DNA from: Cordylochernes scorpioides
Lineage: Eukaryota; Arthropoda; Arachnida; Pseudoscorpiones; Chernetidae
DNA length: 64,000 bases
Assembly (NCBI GenBank): GCA_030710605.1
Contig: CP092875.1
Location: 62,152,394-62,216,393 of the forward strand
Direction of reading: 5' to 3'
How positions within the stretch are numbered: the stretch's first letter is position 1; each line of letters opens with the position of its first letter. Below, in pieces: positions 37,501 to 49,644 of the stretch. The notes beneath the pieces are model-generated. The model did not search any database. It worked only from the letters and a program-made list of their open reading frames with translations, and was not told the DNA's origin. A program made the translations under genes and the position numbers.

Positions 37501-39570
37501 AGAATTTATATTATTACGTACTGAATATTCAGAAATGACTGATTTTATATGAAGGATGCGATCAATTCTTATATTAATGTAGTTTATGGTTTGTAATGCT
37601 TCATTTTATAACGATTTATATAGCTGAAATTAAATTTTCTGATTAGATAACTTCACTATAAAGGAAGATCATAGCAATTAATTTGTTTATCTTATAAATG
37701 GTATAAATATTTCTTCTCATGAAATACCCAGCTCAAAATAATGCCGATATAAGTATTTTGAAAGATTTGCTAATGTCAGGATCACGTGAGGCGAGCTATT
37801 TAAATCTTTGTCAAAATGCGTTTGTACAACCCAACTCTTTTGTAAGAATTTATATTATAACGTACTGAATATTCAGAAATGACTGATTTTATATGAAGGA
37901 TGCGATCAATTCTTATATTAATGTAGTTTATGGTTTGTAATGCTTCAGTTTATAACGATTTATATATCTGAAATTAAATTTTCTGATTAGATAACTTCAC
38001 TATAAAGGAAGATCATAACAATTAATTTGTTTATCTTATAAATGGTATAACGATTTCTTTTCATGAAATACCCAGCTCAAAATAATGCCGATATAAGTAT
38101 TTTGAAAGATTTGCTAATGTTCAGGAAAGACTTTCAAAATAATTTGTTGAAGATTGGTGAATCAATCCACTGAAATTTCTACAGATTATTCCTAAATATT
38201 AATATATGAGTATTTCTATTACCAAATATATAACATACCAGTATTTTTCATATCCAGTTTTATATATTAATTGATGATTTTAGTCTTATATTTAACTATA
38301 GATAAGAATTTGCTTTGGCGCTAAGGATCAATCTGAAATACTTGACAAACCTATATATCTTCAATGGTTAGGCTAGTTCTGAAAATACTTTGAGATATTC
38401 ATTCCTTCAATATTATGGTATCTTGTTAGAATAGGTCATTGAATTTTCGAAATAACGAGACTATTGATTAAGGTATAATTACGTGAATAAGGGGGTTGGT
38501 TTTTTGTTCATGTTTCAGTTTACAGAGGATTTGCAATTATTTGAATAACATTCACCCGAAAAGAAATTATTGAACAGTTATAGATTTCTGAGAAAATTTA
38601 CAACACGAGGCCTGTGCCTCAGCTTGTTATGTTGTCCTATAATCAATTCCAGAAAAAAATCTTTATGAAAGAATTTGTCCATGCAATTATGAAGATTTTG
38701 CATCTCATTATCCAATTAAGCGAAACGTACCAGTATGACAAGGTCGTTAATGTAATTTAAATGAATTATTACTAGTTCTGAGCTGGGTTATCCAAAATAT
38801 TACTAAATATTGGTCATTTATTTTATCTTCTCAATATCATGATGGTTAGGTGTATATAATATCTCGTCATAATGGGTCTTCATCTATCTTATAGACAATT
38901 AGAACATAAATATCCATTATATAACTTTTGGGTCCAGAAATAATAAATTCTACTATTAATCGAATCATGAGTCATCAAAGAATGAGTAAGATAGTGTAAT
39001 AGCAAGTTGATCAAGGTGCCTTCTTACATAATTTGGAATCTGTAAACCATTATATCTTCCTACATGCTCTAACACTAATGTAAACCCATATTCAAAATTC
39101 AAGAACTTATAACTATTCAAAATATTATTATTTAAGATACTATTAATTGTCAAAAATTTTGGTAGTGTTCATTGAATCTTTTCACTGTGAAATCTTTTAA
39201 ATTTCGACCTATTACTAAAATACATACAGATAGTTTAATGAATTTTACACTGTCTTTTACAGATTAATCCGAATTAAAGCTGAGTCTATATTGAAATATA
39301 ATGCGTAATTCGATAACTTAACTTACATTATTATAGGTATTTGAATTTTCAATGATATGAAGCTATATAATCCAAATGTACCGTATTTCAAAGAAAACCT
39401 ATTTTAACGAATCATTATTATATTGAATGGTTGAATATTGAAAAATAATTCATCAATGCTTTGATTGTATCATTCTGTTGTGCGAGTAGAGCTCAATAAT
39501 GAGGTTGAAGTAAAAATTTGTATGTTCCCTTCGAGGAATTATTTCTAGACAAGGCAAACCTATGCGTCAT
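31545..39570. repeat. AT-rich nested tandem-repeat block, copy 2
   Basis: This is the counterpart of 1-8,680 with the same order of segments but different local copy numbers. It has one unit where copy 1 has two near 3,000-4,100, one where copy 1 has two near 6,000-6,500, and an extra 344-bp duplication at 37,441. Large units are about 2.0 kb apart (35,262 and 37,285). I see no supported genes. Confidence 0.75.
37441..38128. repeat. Recent 344-bp tandem duplication, copy 2 only
   Basis: Units 37,441-37,784 and 37,785-38,128 both begin CGTGAGGCGAGCTATTTAAA and run to 'gatttgctaatgt'. They differ at only a handful of positions, far less than the older repeats around them. Copy 1 has a single unit near 6,850-7,190. 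Confidence 0.9.
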
Positions 39571-39756
39571 CTGTTACTGATGTCCGCCAATTCAGGCCTT
39601 GTCCCTAAATGATTGTGGCACCCTATGCCTGCCTCATATATACATCAGTATTCCAGATTATTCAACCTGGAATCTGAATATATGATAGCATCAATAAAGT
39701 CCGACCGCCCATTTTTGTTTTTCCATCAAGATTATTTTCAGTAATTTGGAAATCTA

Positions 39757-39939
39757 TTACAGAAGGAAATGCTGATAATTTCCATTTGATAGACTATTGA
39801 AAAAGGATTGCCAACCTTGCCCAGCACTCCTCAAATCTCCGTGCCTATAGTCACGATGTATTTGTCTTCCGGATTTTCTATTTACCTGAACCATTCGCCT
39901 GAAGTCCTCTAGTCCTCTAAACCAGAACTTCTCTTCCAA
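39757..39939 (-). CDS. Conserved short open frame, copy 2 counterpart
   Basis: Same 60-codon frame as 8,874-9,056, with three residue changes (a Tyr for Asn and two near the C terminus). The in-frame CAG|GTAAAT after codon 18 is kept. The product is not recognised, and coding status is unproven for the same reasons. Confidence 0.3.
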   Translation of the reverse strand: MEEKFWFRGLEDFRRMVQVNRKSGRQIHRDYRHGDLRSAGQGWQSFFNSLSNGNYQHFLL

Positions 39940-40408
39940 ATTTAGAATTTGAGTAACAAATTGTTATGATTTTTAGTTTTCTATCTCGCTCATCAATAGT
40001 ATTCGTTTAGCATACAAAAAAAAGATTTTGAAAATTATGAAAATGAAAAAATGATGAAATATTTACAAATGTGATTCAATCTTGCAGGATATTCTTGATG
40101 CCTGGAACACAGGAAAACGCGTTAAAAATATATAATTTGTAGAATATGAAAATGAAATACTTTTATAAATGAATTTATACCTAAATATAGGCTATAAACA
40201 AATATATAATATAAGATTATATTCATGAATGTACATCAAAAATTAATAATATATATATTCATTTATAAAATTTAAACTAGCAAACACGTATCTATACATT
40301 CAAATGTTTTTATATTTGTAATGCAAATCAATAGGAAATGTATGTTTATATGAACGTATAAGTAATGTATAAGTTATTATTAGGAAGAGATAACGAAATT
40401 GTTCTTAC

Positions 40409-40461
40409 CTGGTATTATCATCGCTTGATGGGAGCGGGAGTTACCAACGACCTATCTTCTT
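40409..40461 (-). other. Putative 53-nt exon, copy 2 counterpart
   Basis: The acceptor TTACAG, the 53-nt body and the donor CAG|GTAAGAAC are unchanged from 9,525-9,577. Confidence 0.3.
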
Positions 40462-40605
40462 CTGTAACGTAAATGGAGAAGTTTTAGACTGCATTCATCG
40501 CCAAATACTATATAATTATAGAACGACGTTTGAAATTTTACCGCAAATATTATCAAACGTCCTTCTACAATCATAAGCCCCATTATATTGTATTATAAAT
40601 TAACT

Positions 40606-40795
40606 TTATCAAAATTCGAAACTATTTTAGACGCATATGATTCTTTTTTTTTAAATAAACAATTTCTACTTCCCTTACTGCAATGAAAAAATTTACGGGA
40701 GGGCATACATTTTTCCATTGCAGTAAGGGCAGTAGAAATTGTTTGTATTTTAAAAAAGAATCATACGCCTCTATAATAGTTTCGAATTTTGATAA
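40606..40795. mobile_element. Palindromic MITE M1, copy 2
   Basis: Ortholog of the element at 9,723-9,913: same outer ends and centre, a few substitutions, and a different A-run length in the right arm. It is followed by the same 'cagatggcgcactaa' flank. Confidence 0.75.
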
Positions 40796-40857
40796 CAGAT
40801 GGCGCACTAATGTATCATAAAATTAACTTCATATAATATTTACGAACTAAAAATATG

Positions 40858-40930
40858 TCCAGAGTAGCCTAGTGGACATGACATCTGCCAGGTAAGGGGA
40901 ACAATGTGGGTTCGATTCCCACTTTTATTT
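40858..40930 (+). pseudogene. tRNA-like relic, copy 2
   Basis: Ortholog of 9,980-10,051. A box (40,865-40,875) and B box (40,909-40,919) are intact, but the anticodon loop has changed to CAGGTAA and the acceptor still does not pair. The A and B boxes and T stem are kept while the anticodon arm changes, which fits a SINE head or pseudogene. Confidence 0.55.
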
Positions 40931-41117
40931 TTTCGTTTATCATTTCTTTTCGCAATTCATCCTTTCATTCCTCATCCCTAAGGTTAGAAATAATCGTTAT
41001 TTCTCCTTAAAATAAATTTTGATATTTCGTCCAAAAGAAACATTTGCGATAAATTTGTCAAACTTCGTTCTACAATCATAAGCCGCATTATATTGTATTA
41101 TAATATATAATAATATA

Positions 41118-42353
41118 CGAGGTGTGTTCAAAAAGTATCGCGACTTTTGAATTTTCGCGGGTTACGTATATTCGAATTTCGATCTTTTTGTGGCTTTATG
41201 TTGGTACTAATGTCTCTCACTTATGCCGACAAGCTCGGCCATTTTGAATGTTCACTTAATTGTTGACAGCTGCTTTGCTTGCAGGTGTTTTGGATCGTCT
41301 TCGATTTTTACCTATTTAAAAAAAATGGATCAAAGAACCTGTGTATCAAATTTTGTGTGAAAAACGAAATTAAGTGCGCGGATGCATTCCGAATGTTGAC
41401 TGTGGCATACGGAGAAGCTACCTTGGACCGAAGCAACGTTTATCGGTGGTACAAAATGTTCTCAGATTTTGGCCAATCGTCGAATCACCGTTAGAGAAGT
41501 TGCTGAGGACCTAAACATATCGATTGGCTCGTGCCATTCGATTTTTATCAATGATTTGGGCATGAGACGGGTCGCCGCGAAATTCGTACCAAAATTGCCC
41601 AATTGCGACCAAAAACAGCATCGCATGAACATTGCTAATGAGATGTTGGACTCTGTCCGCGACGACCCAAATTTGCTCCAGAGGGTCATAACTGGTGACG
41701 AAGCGTGGGTTTATGCTTATGACGTGGAAACCAAAGCTCAATTATCTCAATGGAAGCTGCCGCACGAACCAAGACCGAAAAAAGCGCGCCAAGTTTGGTC
41801 GAAGGTGAAAGCTTTGCTGACAGTTTTCTTCGATTGCAGGGGCGTGGTGCATCATGAGTTCTTGCCACAGGGTAGAACGATCAATAAGGAATATTACCTG
41901 CAGGTTATGCGCAATTTGCGCGAAGCAATCCGCCAGAAACTCCCGGATTTGTGGAAGAACAAAAATTGTCTTTTGCACCTCGATAACGCTCCTGCTCACA
42001 CATCGTTGCTTGTGCGCGACCTTTTGGCCAAAAACAACACACTAATGATGCCGCAGCCACCGTATTCCCCAGATCTGGCCCCCTGTGACTTTTTCTTGTT
42101 CCCTAAACTGAAGAGGCCCATGAAAGGACGACGTTACGCTACGCTTACGAGATAAAGACGGCATCGAAGGAGGAGCTGAAAAATATTTTAAAAAAATGAT
42201 TTTTTAAAGTGATTCGAAGATTGGAAAAACCGTTGGCACAAGTGTATAATATCTCATGGGGATTACTTTGAAGGGGACAAAATAGGTATTCATGAATAAA
42301 TGAAGAAATTTTGAAAAAACACAAAAGTCACGATACCTTCTGAACACACCTCG
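41118..42353 (+). mobile_element. mariner-family transposon (dead), only in copy 2
   Basis: It is 1,236 bp long. Terminal inverted repeats of about 31 bp start CGAGGTGTGTTCAAAAAGTA at the left and CGAGGTGTGTTCAGAAGGTA at the right end, inverted. A TA duplication flanks both ends. The matching place in copy 1 (about 10,220-10,270) lacks the element, so insertion followed the duplication or copy 1 never had it. The mariner subfamily is not assigned. Confidence 0.95.
41325..42240 (+). pseudogene. mariner transposase, D34D, inactivated
   Basis: The ATG at 41,325 gives MDQRTC. A frame change then leads into the helix-turn-helix part (KFCVKNEIKCADAFRML...SNVYRWYKMFS). At about 41,468 some 30 codons of the linker are missing and the frame shifts again. 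From there 41,469-42,155 is open and carries the triad: GDEAWVY (first Asp), LDNAPAH (second Asp) and SPDLAPCD (third Asp). There are 34 residues between the last two, as in mariners. Near 42,147 a small deletion breaks the tail (residues resembling EIKTASKEEL continue in another frame). At least three lesions rule out activity. Confidence 0.93.
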
Positions 42354-43379
42354 TATATATTTGAAATATTTATCTAATGTTATAGGTGTGTGTGATTCTG
42401 AAAATCTTCAGCTTGATTCAGGAATAATAAATTATTTAAGCAGTTTGATTTATATTTATTCTTGAACGCTGATTAGGGCCAACAACCCGAAACCCGTAAG
42501 ATGTTGGCCAATCTTTAATTATACAAAAAATATCTATTTAACCAGTAATCTGGCGCAATTAATATTGGCAATTAGATGATATTTATTTGAAACAGTTGGC
42601 ATAAGTTATCAAGAAAGGACAGGTGCTTACCTTATTAAAATATACCTTTATCTTAATTTTATAAATTGATCGCAGTAGATTATCTATTTGTAATTTTTTC
42701 GAATAATTTTTTATTGTTCGCAGGCAATTTTAGTAAAATTTAGGAAGCGTCTAAGGTAAGAATTTTTTAGTAGTAGAGATAGAGCTTACAATATGTTAAG
42801 GAGAACCAATAGCATAAATGTGGCAGACTTTATTTATTTATATAAAAAGCTGTTCGATCAATATTCAGAATTACTATGAATCCATGATCAATTATATATT
42901 ATTCCGTCAGATGTCGAGCAGGCCATCAAGAAATACCATTCACATTAATAGATTGTTAAAATAAATGTGTTTCAGCAACCCTGGCAGTGCAAAGAAAGGA
43001 ATGTGTATAGCCCTAATGTTTACATATTTTGTTAGTTTTGATATTCTCTAATTAATATGTTTTTAATTTTGGTAAAGATAATAAAATAAGATATTATCTT
43101 AATTTGTAGTATGTGAAATATAAACTACAAAATAACATAGATGTTGCCAATTTCTTATTTTATCTAATTGCTCTCTGTAAAAGACAGTTCAGACAATTCT
43201 GTTCTATTTTTGAGATAATATTATTTTGGTTTAGAATGCATTTCTTAACAAAGAATATTAATATTGAATATATTAAATTTATTTTATATTTCCTTTATCT
43301 TTTATTTTATAAGAAGTTATAAATATTTAAAAGTATCTAATCAGATCCTCATTTATTAGAAAAGATTCAAGATATAAAA
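42354..43379. other. Conserved stretch without a recognised gene, copy 2
   Basis: It corresponds to about 10,270-11,250 in copy 1, with long identical runs (for example around 42,880-43,010). No frame longer than about 70 codons is open, and none has a recognisable product. Confidence 0.5.
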
Positions 43380-44088
43380 TCTATATTAATAAAATGGAAA
43401 TTTCATAAGTGGACATCACTAAAAGCTTTCGTTACAATGCATCAATTTCAACCAAATTTTCAACATTTATGTAAAACGAGATGGAGCAGGTTTTTCTTAA
43501 CATCAAAATATATTTCCTAACATTAACATGCGTAACTTCGCTGTTATCGATTAAATTCAAAAAAAAATCAACAGAGTTAATTTTATTTATATATAAATAC
43601 AAAATTAAATTTCAACAGAGTTAATTTTTTTACATACTAGCTAATAATCTCAATCTAAAAAATATTCAAAACAAGCAATTTTAAGATAACACCATATGTA
43701 AAACAGTCGGCCAAGAAAACAACAACGATATTACATCTTTCTCACATATTCACACACAATCTTGATTAATAATTAAAACTAATCTTTAACATTGTTTATT
43801 ATACTTCAACTTTTATTTCTACATTTGTTTTTAAATACCAAATTGTTTTATCATGTTTCTAATTTCGCCTAACAAATTTACAAATTTATAGTGACCAACA
43901 TATGCAAATTTTATCTTTGTTTTTATTTAACTTGATATCGTAAACATAACATCCATTGTAAGCATTTTTCTGTTCACCTTCCGTGGTTTCTCTTTTCTCT
44001 GATAGTTTTTAGGTGTAGTATATTTTCTTATTACTAGACTACAAACATTCCCTCGAAAAACCTGGGCGAAGCCGGGTACATCCGCTAG
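43380..44088. mobile_element. Non-autonomous Helitron, only in copy 2
   Basis: It starts TCTATATTAATAAAA and ends CTAG. A short hairpin (CCTGGGCGAAGCCGGG, one bulged G) lies about 10 bases before the end, as Helitrons have. It sits between A and T with no target duplication: the left flank is 'gatataaaa' and the right flank 'tataatatat'. Copy 1 at about 11,240-11,250 shows the unoccupied site, which gives both ends to the base apart from one substitution. No Rep/helicase is encoded in its 709 bp. Confidence 0.93.
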
Positions 44089-44513
44089 TATAATATATCT
44101 CCTTCTCGTTTATTTAATTTTATAACAATATATTCTCTGCGCGTCGTTGATTTTATGAAAATTTAATAAAATATTGGAAATAATTAAACTGCAAATATCA
44201 ATATATATATAATTGTATCAACAGTAGGTAACAAAATTTATGTAAAAATATATTTATTTTATTGATTAAAATAACACAGTTTAGGTTAAATTCAAATTGT
44301 CCATGCTTTAAATGCATAGAAAATTAAAAATGTTGAGAGAACTCTGAAACAGTAGAACATTAAAAGTTTATAACATACCTAGAAACATTTATCAACTTAC
44401 CATTTTCAAAGTTGTTCTTTGAAGGAAAAAGACACCTCGCGGCTCATAAACACAGAAGGAGATAGAATGCGTTGGTAAATGATATTCAAGATAATTTAAA
44501 TTGGTGTTATCAG

Positions 44514-45492
44514 CTAGATTTTAAATGATGGTGGCTTGAACGGGATTTCAACCATGTTCCGCTCCAAGTCAGAAAAGCTGAATGAGTTGTAATAAAATGG
44601 ATGTAATTGGATGTTGGCGTATCCGAAGTGGGGGCAACTTCCAAGCCTCTCTTTTTCGTTTCTCTTAAGAAAACCTCTCAGGATGGAGCCAGCTCGGTAG
44701 GAGAGATAGCGAGGAATCTCAATGAATTTGTGGAGTATGGCCTGAGTGACATATGTCTTTTCATTTTCGCAATCTTCTGGGGCGATGAATGGGTTGTTTC
44801 CGGTTAGTAATTCATAGAGAACTACGCCTAGTGCCCAGAAATCTATGGCATGATTGTACTGCTCTCCAGTGATGATTTCTGGAGCCATATAAACGAATGT
44901 TCCCATATGTCGGCGAGTTGATCCGGGAATATTGAATTTGCATCCGCCGTAATCCACTAATTTAACGTGTCCTTCAAAATTGAGAATTATATTCTCAAGT
45001 TTCACATCTCGGTGGATAATTCCGTGTTGATGGAGAAAGTGAAGGGCAATAGCTGTCTCGGCCGAGTAAAGTCTGGCGCAGTCCTCGGACATTCTTTCCA
45101 CTTGCTCCAGATAATAGAGAAGATCATGACCATGGACAAGATCTGTGACCAAATATGCCATATCAACCGTCTCAAAATGGGTGACAAGGCCGATAAGGAA
45201 CTTGCGGCCTCTGGTTATCTCTAGAACGTTTATTTCGGCCTGGTAATCTTCGTCAAAGTGGCGATGCCTCGTAATGGACTTCATCGCATATATCTTATTG
45301 CTATTTTTTTCTCTAACGAGAGAAACCTCGGCAAAATTTCCCTTTCCTAGAATCTTAATTGTCTCGAAGCTTTCCAAAGTACAATCTTCAACTTTGAAAG
45401 GAACAGGTGAATCAAGACCTCCCTGGCTCACTTGGCTGATTATTGGCCCTTCTTCAGATCTTGTTACTGGATGCCAAGTCGAATCTGGATGC
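44514..45492 (-). CDS. AGC-group protein kinase, exon 2, copy 2 (intact)
   Basis: This exon ends at TAG 44,514-44,516 and begins at acceptor TTATTCAAG|G. With exon 1 (47,038-47,195) it gives 1,137 nt and a 378-residue protein. Domain order: N-terminal linker (54-~95), glycine loop GKGNFAEV (~102), K124, HRD 213-215, DYG 233-235, APE 256-258, C-lobe helices, and a closing segment with KERLG...HPFYYNSFSFSDLE...PFKPPSFKI. That end matches where PKC/PKN catalytic domains end, but the AGC C-tail with turn and hydrophobic motifs is absent. The residue at the usual PDK1 site is Arg (TRRHMGT in place of the Thr-containing loop). The closest general resemblance is to PKC-type kinases; no orthologue is named. 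Confidence 0.9.
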
Positions 45493-47037
45493 CTTGAATA
45501 ACACACAACTTATTCGCTTATATAAAGGAAGAGCGAAGATAAATATACTAATAAAGCAGAAAATTTATAAATGATAATGAATAATTTCTAGAAGAGATAA
45601 GTAGAAATATAGGTTTATTCTTTAGTACCGACGAACAGTCTATTCTCTAAATTTAAAGTTACACGAATTTATATATCAATTAAAGACCAAACCAATCTAG
45701 TAAATATTTCCTGAAATAATTTTGTTTCTGACAATAAAAGATGATACAGATATATTATAATAATCATTTTCTGTCTAAAAATAATTATTTCTGCCTACTA
45801 AGTAAATTTCAATTTTCTTGGTTAAAAGGTATCATAAAACCATTCCAGATTCAACTCTGTGTCCTGTTGAAATTTCATCCAGATTAGCTATGTATTGAAA
45901 ACGTGCATATATCCTACAAACATATATATATTATACATACACTTCGTCTATCCTTTCTCTAGTGAATATTTTGGAGTCAGAATCATGTTTCTGTCTACTA
46001 AATATAATTGCCTTGCTTCGGCCCTAGTCTGTTTTAGGAAATTCTTCCCGAAATAATTTTGTTTCGGACAATCTCGAACATGATATAGAGCAAATATTGT
46101 GATCATAATTATCTCAGAAAAATAGTTATTATGAATAATTTCTCCCCAGGACCTTTTTATTTTTGGTAATTCTAAATTTATTTGTTCAAAAAGCGACAAA
46201 ATCTCTTCCAGATATAACTCTATGTTCTGTGATTTTTTCTGCCAGATTAGTTACGTATTGGACGTGCATAGCGGACAAACCTATATATTGACTCCATATA
46301 TAGAGAGATTAGCAGTTTGTTCTCCTCATAAAGTTTCTTGAAATCACAATATTCTCACTACTTATATTTTTATACCAAAATCACACTTTAGGATCTTCAC
46401 AGGTTGCAAATATTAAAAGATGAACATTTATTTGTAAATATTATAAGCAAAATAATCTAATCTCCTGACAGTTCACTCGAGAATTTTAGATGGGAGCACG
46501 CCATTTTGTTTAACAAAAACAACCAAAGGTTAATTCAGTCTTGTAATATAATTTTTGCCAAACTCATTTTCTTTAAAAATTAAGAAAAAACAACCAGGTT
46601 TAGTTCACAGCTTAGTTCACAGCATAGTGCAGGTTGTACCTCAAAGACCAAAATATTCGTTCAACATTCTTGGAAATTATTTATCGCTCTATGTAAATAT
46701 CAATTATATAATTTTACCAGGCAAAATTTATAAAATTATAAACATAAAGAATTTGACATTTAATATTGATTCCGACATTGAAGAAAGTATGCAACATGCT
46801 TATTTCGTCGTTTAGCCTGCTGAAGGCTGATGATGGCAAAAATCTTGAAACGTGATCTATTTTTCGCTTTTCTTGATTCACTATGACGATTTGAAAGTTT
46901 ATAAGCCATCCTTAACTTCCAGTGGCATGATCAAGAAGATATATTCTCGAGTTACCTTCTTTTACACATTTGCAGAGTATAAATGATGAAAAAGAATCAA
47001 CAAAATATGGAAATCTGGCATCATTATTCCAACTTAC
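45493..47037 (-). other. Kinase intron, copy 2
   Basis: Phase-2 intron of 1,545 bp with the same donor and acceptor as copy 1. It keeps the diverged tandem pair (about 45,690-45,920 and 46,030-46,280). It is more diverged from copy 1 than the exons, with several small deletions. Confidence 0.75.
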
Positions 47038-47195
47038 ATGACATCTTGACCAGTGGTTTCTTCTTCGTTCTTAATTTCTTGTTTGCAGCTTTTCCTTCTA
47101 AATCTGTTTAAAAAGCGACGAACAGCTTTAGGAAGTTTGCTTCGTTGTTCTTTCGCATTTTCTGAGGTCTTGGTCTTAGAAGAATTTTTGCCCAT
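47038..47195 (-). CDS. AGC-group protein kinase, exon 1, copy 2
   Basis: ATG at 47,195-47,193. There are 52 codons plus two bases, then GTCAT|GTAAGT. The N terminus MGKNSSKTKT is unchanged from copy 1. Differences lie in the basic region: Ile-Arg becomes Ser-Cys, and a Lys becomes Asn. There are three replacement and three silent changes in 158 nt. The new Cys next to a basic tract could be a second lipidation site; this is inference only. Confidence 0.75.
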
Positions 47196-47307
47196 CTTGG
47201 GATTATGACTCTTAATCTTATCCTAATTAGCCGTTTCTAATGATTAATTATTTGTTTATTTATTTTTTAATTGTCTCAATTTTATTTATTTATTTATTAA
47301 AATTTTA

Positions 47308-47330
47308 TTTTTATACGCCTGGTCACACTA
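47308..47330 (-). promoter_or_regulatory. Kinase core promoter, copy 2
   Basis: TATAAAAA (plus 47,308-47,315, minus orientation) and TGGTCACACTA (47,320-47,330) are identical to copy 1. Both copies therefore keep the same candidate start region. Confidence 0.45.
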
Positions 47331-47550
47331 AAATTCAAATTTTCTTGTTTCTACCTTTAAACAGAAGCAGAGGTTTAAAATGAATCCTTTCCATAATAGT
47401 GTCTACTGGAAGAAGAAGATAATCCCGGATAATCTATCAAATATGTTACCTTTTGTGATAAACTAAAAAGTATTTGTTTTAAAATTAATTATAATGATTT
47501 TGTATGGACAAGACACTACCACCAATGATATTGTATAAAGGTATGTAAAC

Positions 47551-48390
47551 TGGCACACATTGAAAATGGAAAACCAAGAAATAGTGGGCAGAAAATTATG
47601 CAAATCAGGGTAGACGATGTTATACAAATGATGTGAAATGAGCAGTTCTCGTGCGTACGTGGAGTAAGGTATATAAGAAGGAATTTGTAGAAAGGACAGC
47701 ATCCATGCCGTTATTTCTTCAAGGAAAATCATCGTAGAAATGTAATTAATGTTTCAAAAGACACGTGTAATAGCAGATAATGCCAGGCCGTCGTCAACAG
47801 AAGCAGTTCCAGCAGACAGATGCTTTCACGAGGTGCATGGTGATTGGACTGAAAAGGCAGGTTGGCCTATACGTCAAATCGCAGCTGACACACACCTGGG
47901 TGTGTCCACAGTGCACTGACTGTGGAGAAGATGATTGGAAAAGTGAATGAGGAAATTTATAGGAATGCTGGTGCAGCCAAAGTGACGTCATCACGCGTGG
48001 ATCGGCCTATTCCTCGACAAGTAGTGGCGGACCCACATGCTACTTGTACCTTCATTCTGAAAAAATGTGGAAGACACTCTAGATATCATTGCATCTCGAC
48101 CAAAACCATTTCCTGTCGATTGATTGCTAATAGCTTGCATTCATGTCGTCCGGTAAGGAGTCTGCCATTTACCTCACTGAATAGATGCCAACGCTTGGTA
48201 TGGCGCCGGGTTAGATAGACGTGGATGACGGAATGACACAGGGTCGTATTCTTAAAAAGGTCACGCTTCCGTTTTTTCCAGGGATAGTCGCCGTATACAC
48301 GTGTGACGTCGATGGGAAGAAAGATCCAATCCGGCAGCATTTGCGGAACGCCACACCGCGCGACAACGCGTATTCATGATTTCATGTCTT
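47551..48390 (+). pseudogene. Decayed, 3'-truncated Tc1 element, copy 2
   Basis: Ortholog of 14,861-15,695. It has a partial left terminal repeat, the start codon ATGCCAGGCCGTCG near 47,780, then a broken transposase N-terminal half. It ends before the DNA encoding the second catalytic residue. Confidence 0.75.
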
Positions 48391-48438
48391 GTACATCATA
48401 TAGCGATCAGTCGTCAGGCTCCTAGACGAATGCGACGT

Positions 48439-48700
48439 CTACTAATTTAACTTGTCCTTCAAAATTGAGAATTATATTCTCAAGTTTGACATCACGGTAG
48501 ATGATTCCGTGTTGATTGAGAAAATGGAGGGCAATAGCCGACTCCACCGAGTAAAGTCTGGCACAGTCCTCGGACATTCTCCCTGCTTGGTCCAGATAAT
48601 GGAGAAGATCATTTCCCAGAATTAAATATTTCACTTATTATATATTTATACAAAATTCACCCTTCAGGAACTTCACAGATTGCAAACAATAAAATATTAA
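48439..48700 (-). pseudogene. Relic of an older kinase copy, copy 2
   Basis: It is better preserved than in copy 1. A minus-strand frame of 70 codons (48,422-48,634) reads through [37 protein letters not shown] and KLVDV, matching kinase exon 2 at about 80% of residues. Both ends are truncated and the glycine loop, DFG/DYG and C lobe are lost, so it cannot be a kinase. Confidence 0.75.
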
Positions 48701-49059
48701 CATATATATTTATATAATAAAGCAAAGGTTCACACAAAATTTCAAATTTTATTGGTTCGAACGGAAAAACTCTCCAAATATCGAATGTGAATAATAATTT
48801 TCAGGTGTATATGGCCTGCTAAACACCTCTTTGGTAGAGTGTGAAGATTATATTTAATTCCTACGTGTATCTCTCGGAATAAAGTCCTCCCTAGACTATC
48901 GATATTTCATTATAATCTATATCAATTCAAATTTGTTTGACAAAATGAAATTCTTAAGTTTTGGCATTCTAGAAAATACATGTGAGCAGTTCTCGACGAT
49001 GTATTGTAAGCATTCATACAGTGATTGGAAAATACTGTGCTGTAATGAGTCCATTTTGT

Positions 49060-49340
49060 TTTTAGACCTCTTGTTTATATATGAGTACCAAAATAAAATA
49101 AGTTATTCTGCGCTTCTAAATAAGGTCTTATATAATATTATTGATCGTCTACTATCCAATTCCCACGATTTTATTTTTGTTGAACCGAGGAGATATTCAC
49201 TTGCTCTAGTTGTTTTTGCAATTAATGTTGTCAGTGTGAGGCAGAAAATCTAATTTGTTCTGGCTTCGATAATTCTTGAAATTCAGTTCCAGTATTTTAC
49301 AGTTTTCAACTGGTTTAATAAGGTTGTCATGCAAATTGAT
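49060..49340 (-). pseudogene. Non-LTR retrotransposon RT thumb relic, copy 2
   Basis: Ortholog of 17,195-17,480, with additional indels. The plus-strand frame over it (48,933-49,253) is a shadow. Confidence 0.4.
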
Positions 49341-49644
49341 TATATCACTTTTACAGTTGAATAAATATAAAATATTTATTTTTACCTTGGTATTATCAGT
49401 TTTTTTTTCATACGACGCATTTGTTTTCTCTATTTCCTTTTCAATTGTATCCTTAAGAATTTTTACATCAGTTATCCATAATATTACCGTTAGATATTTT
49501 TATAACCAATAAATTCGCAATTTGATTCTCGAAAGTTGGTTAAAATATCATTTATTGCGGGTGTTTCAAATTGCCGGAGAGATAAGGGCCCTCCTTAGGT
49601 AAATCCTCAGTTATTTTTTAGTGAATAAATACAAAAAAAAAAAC

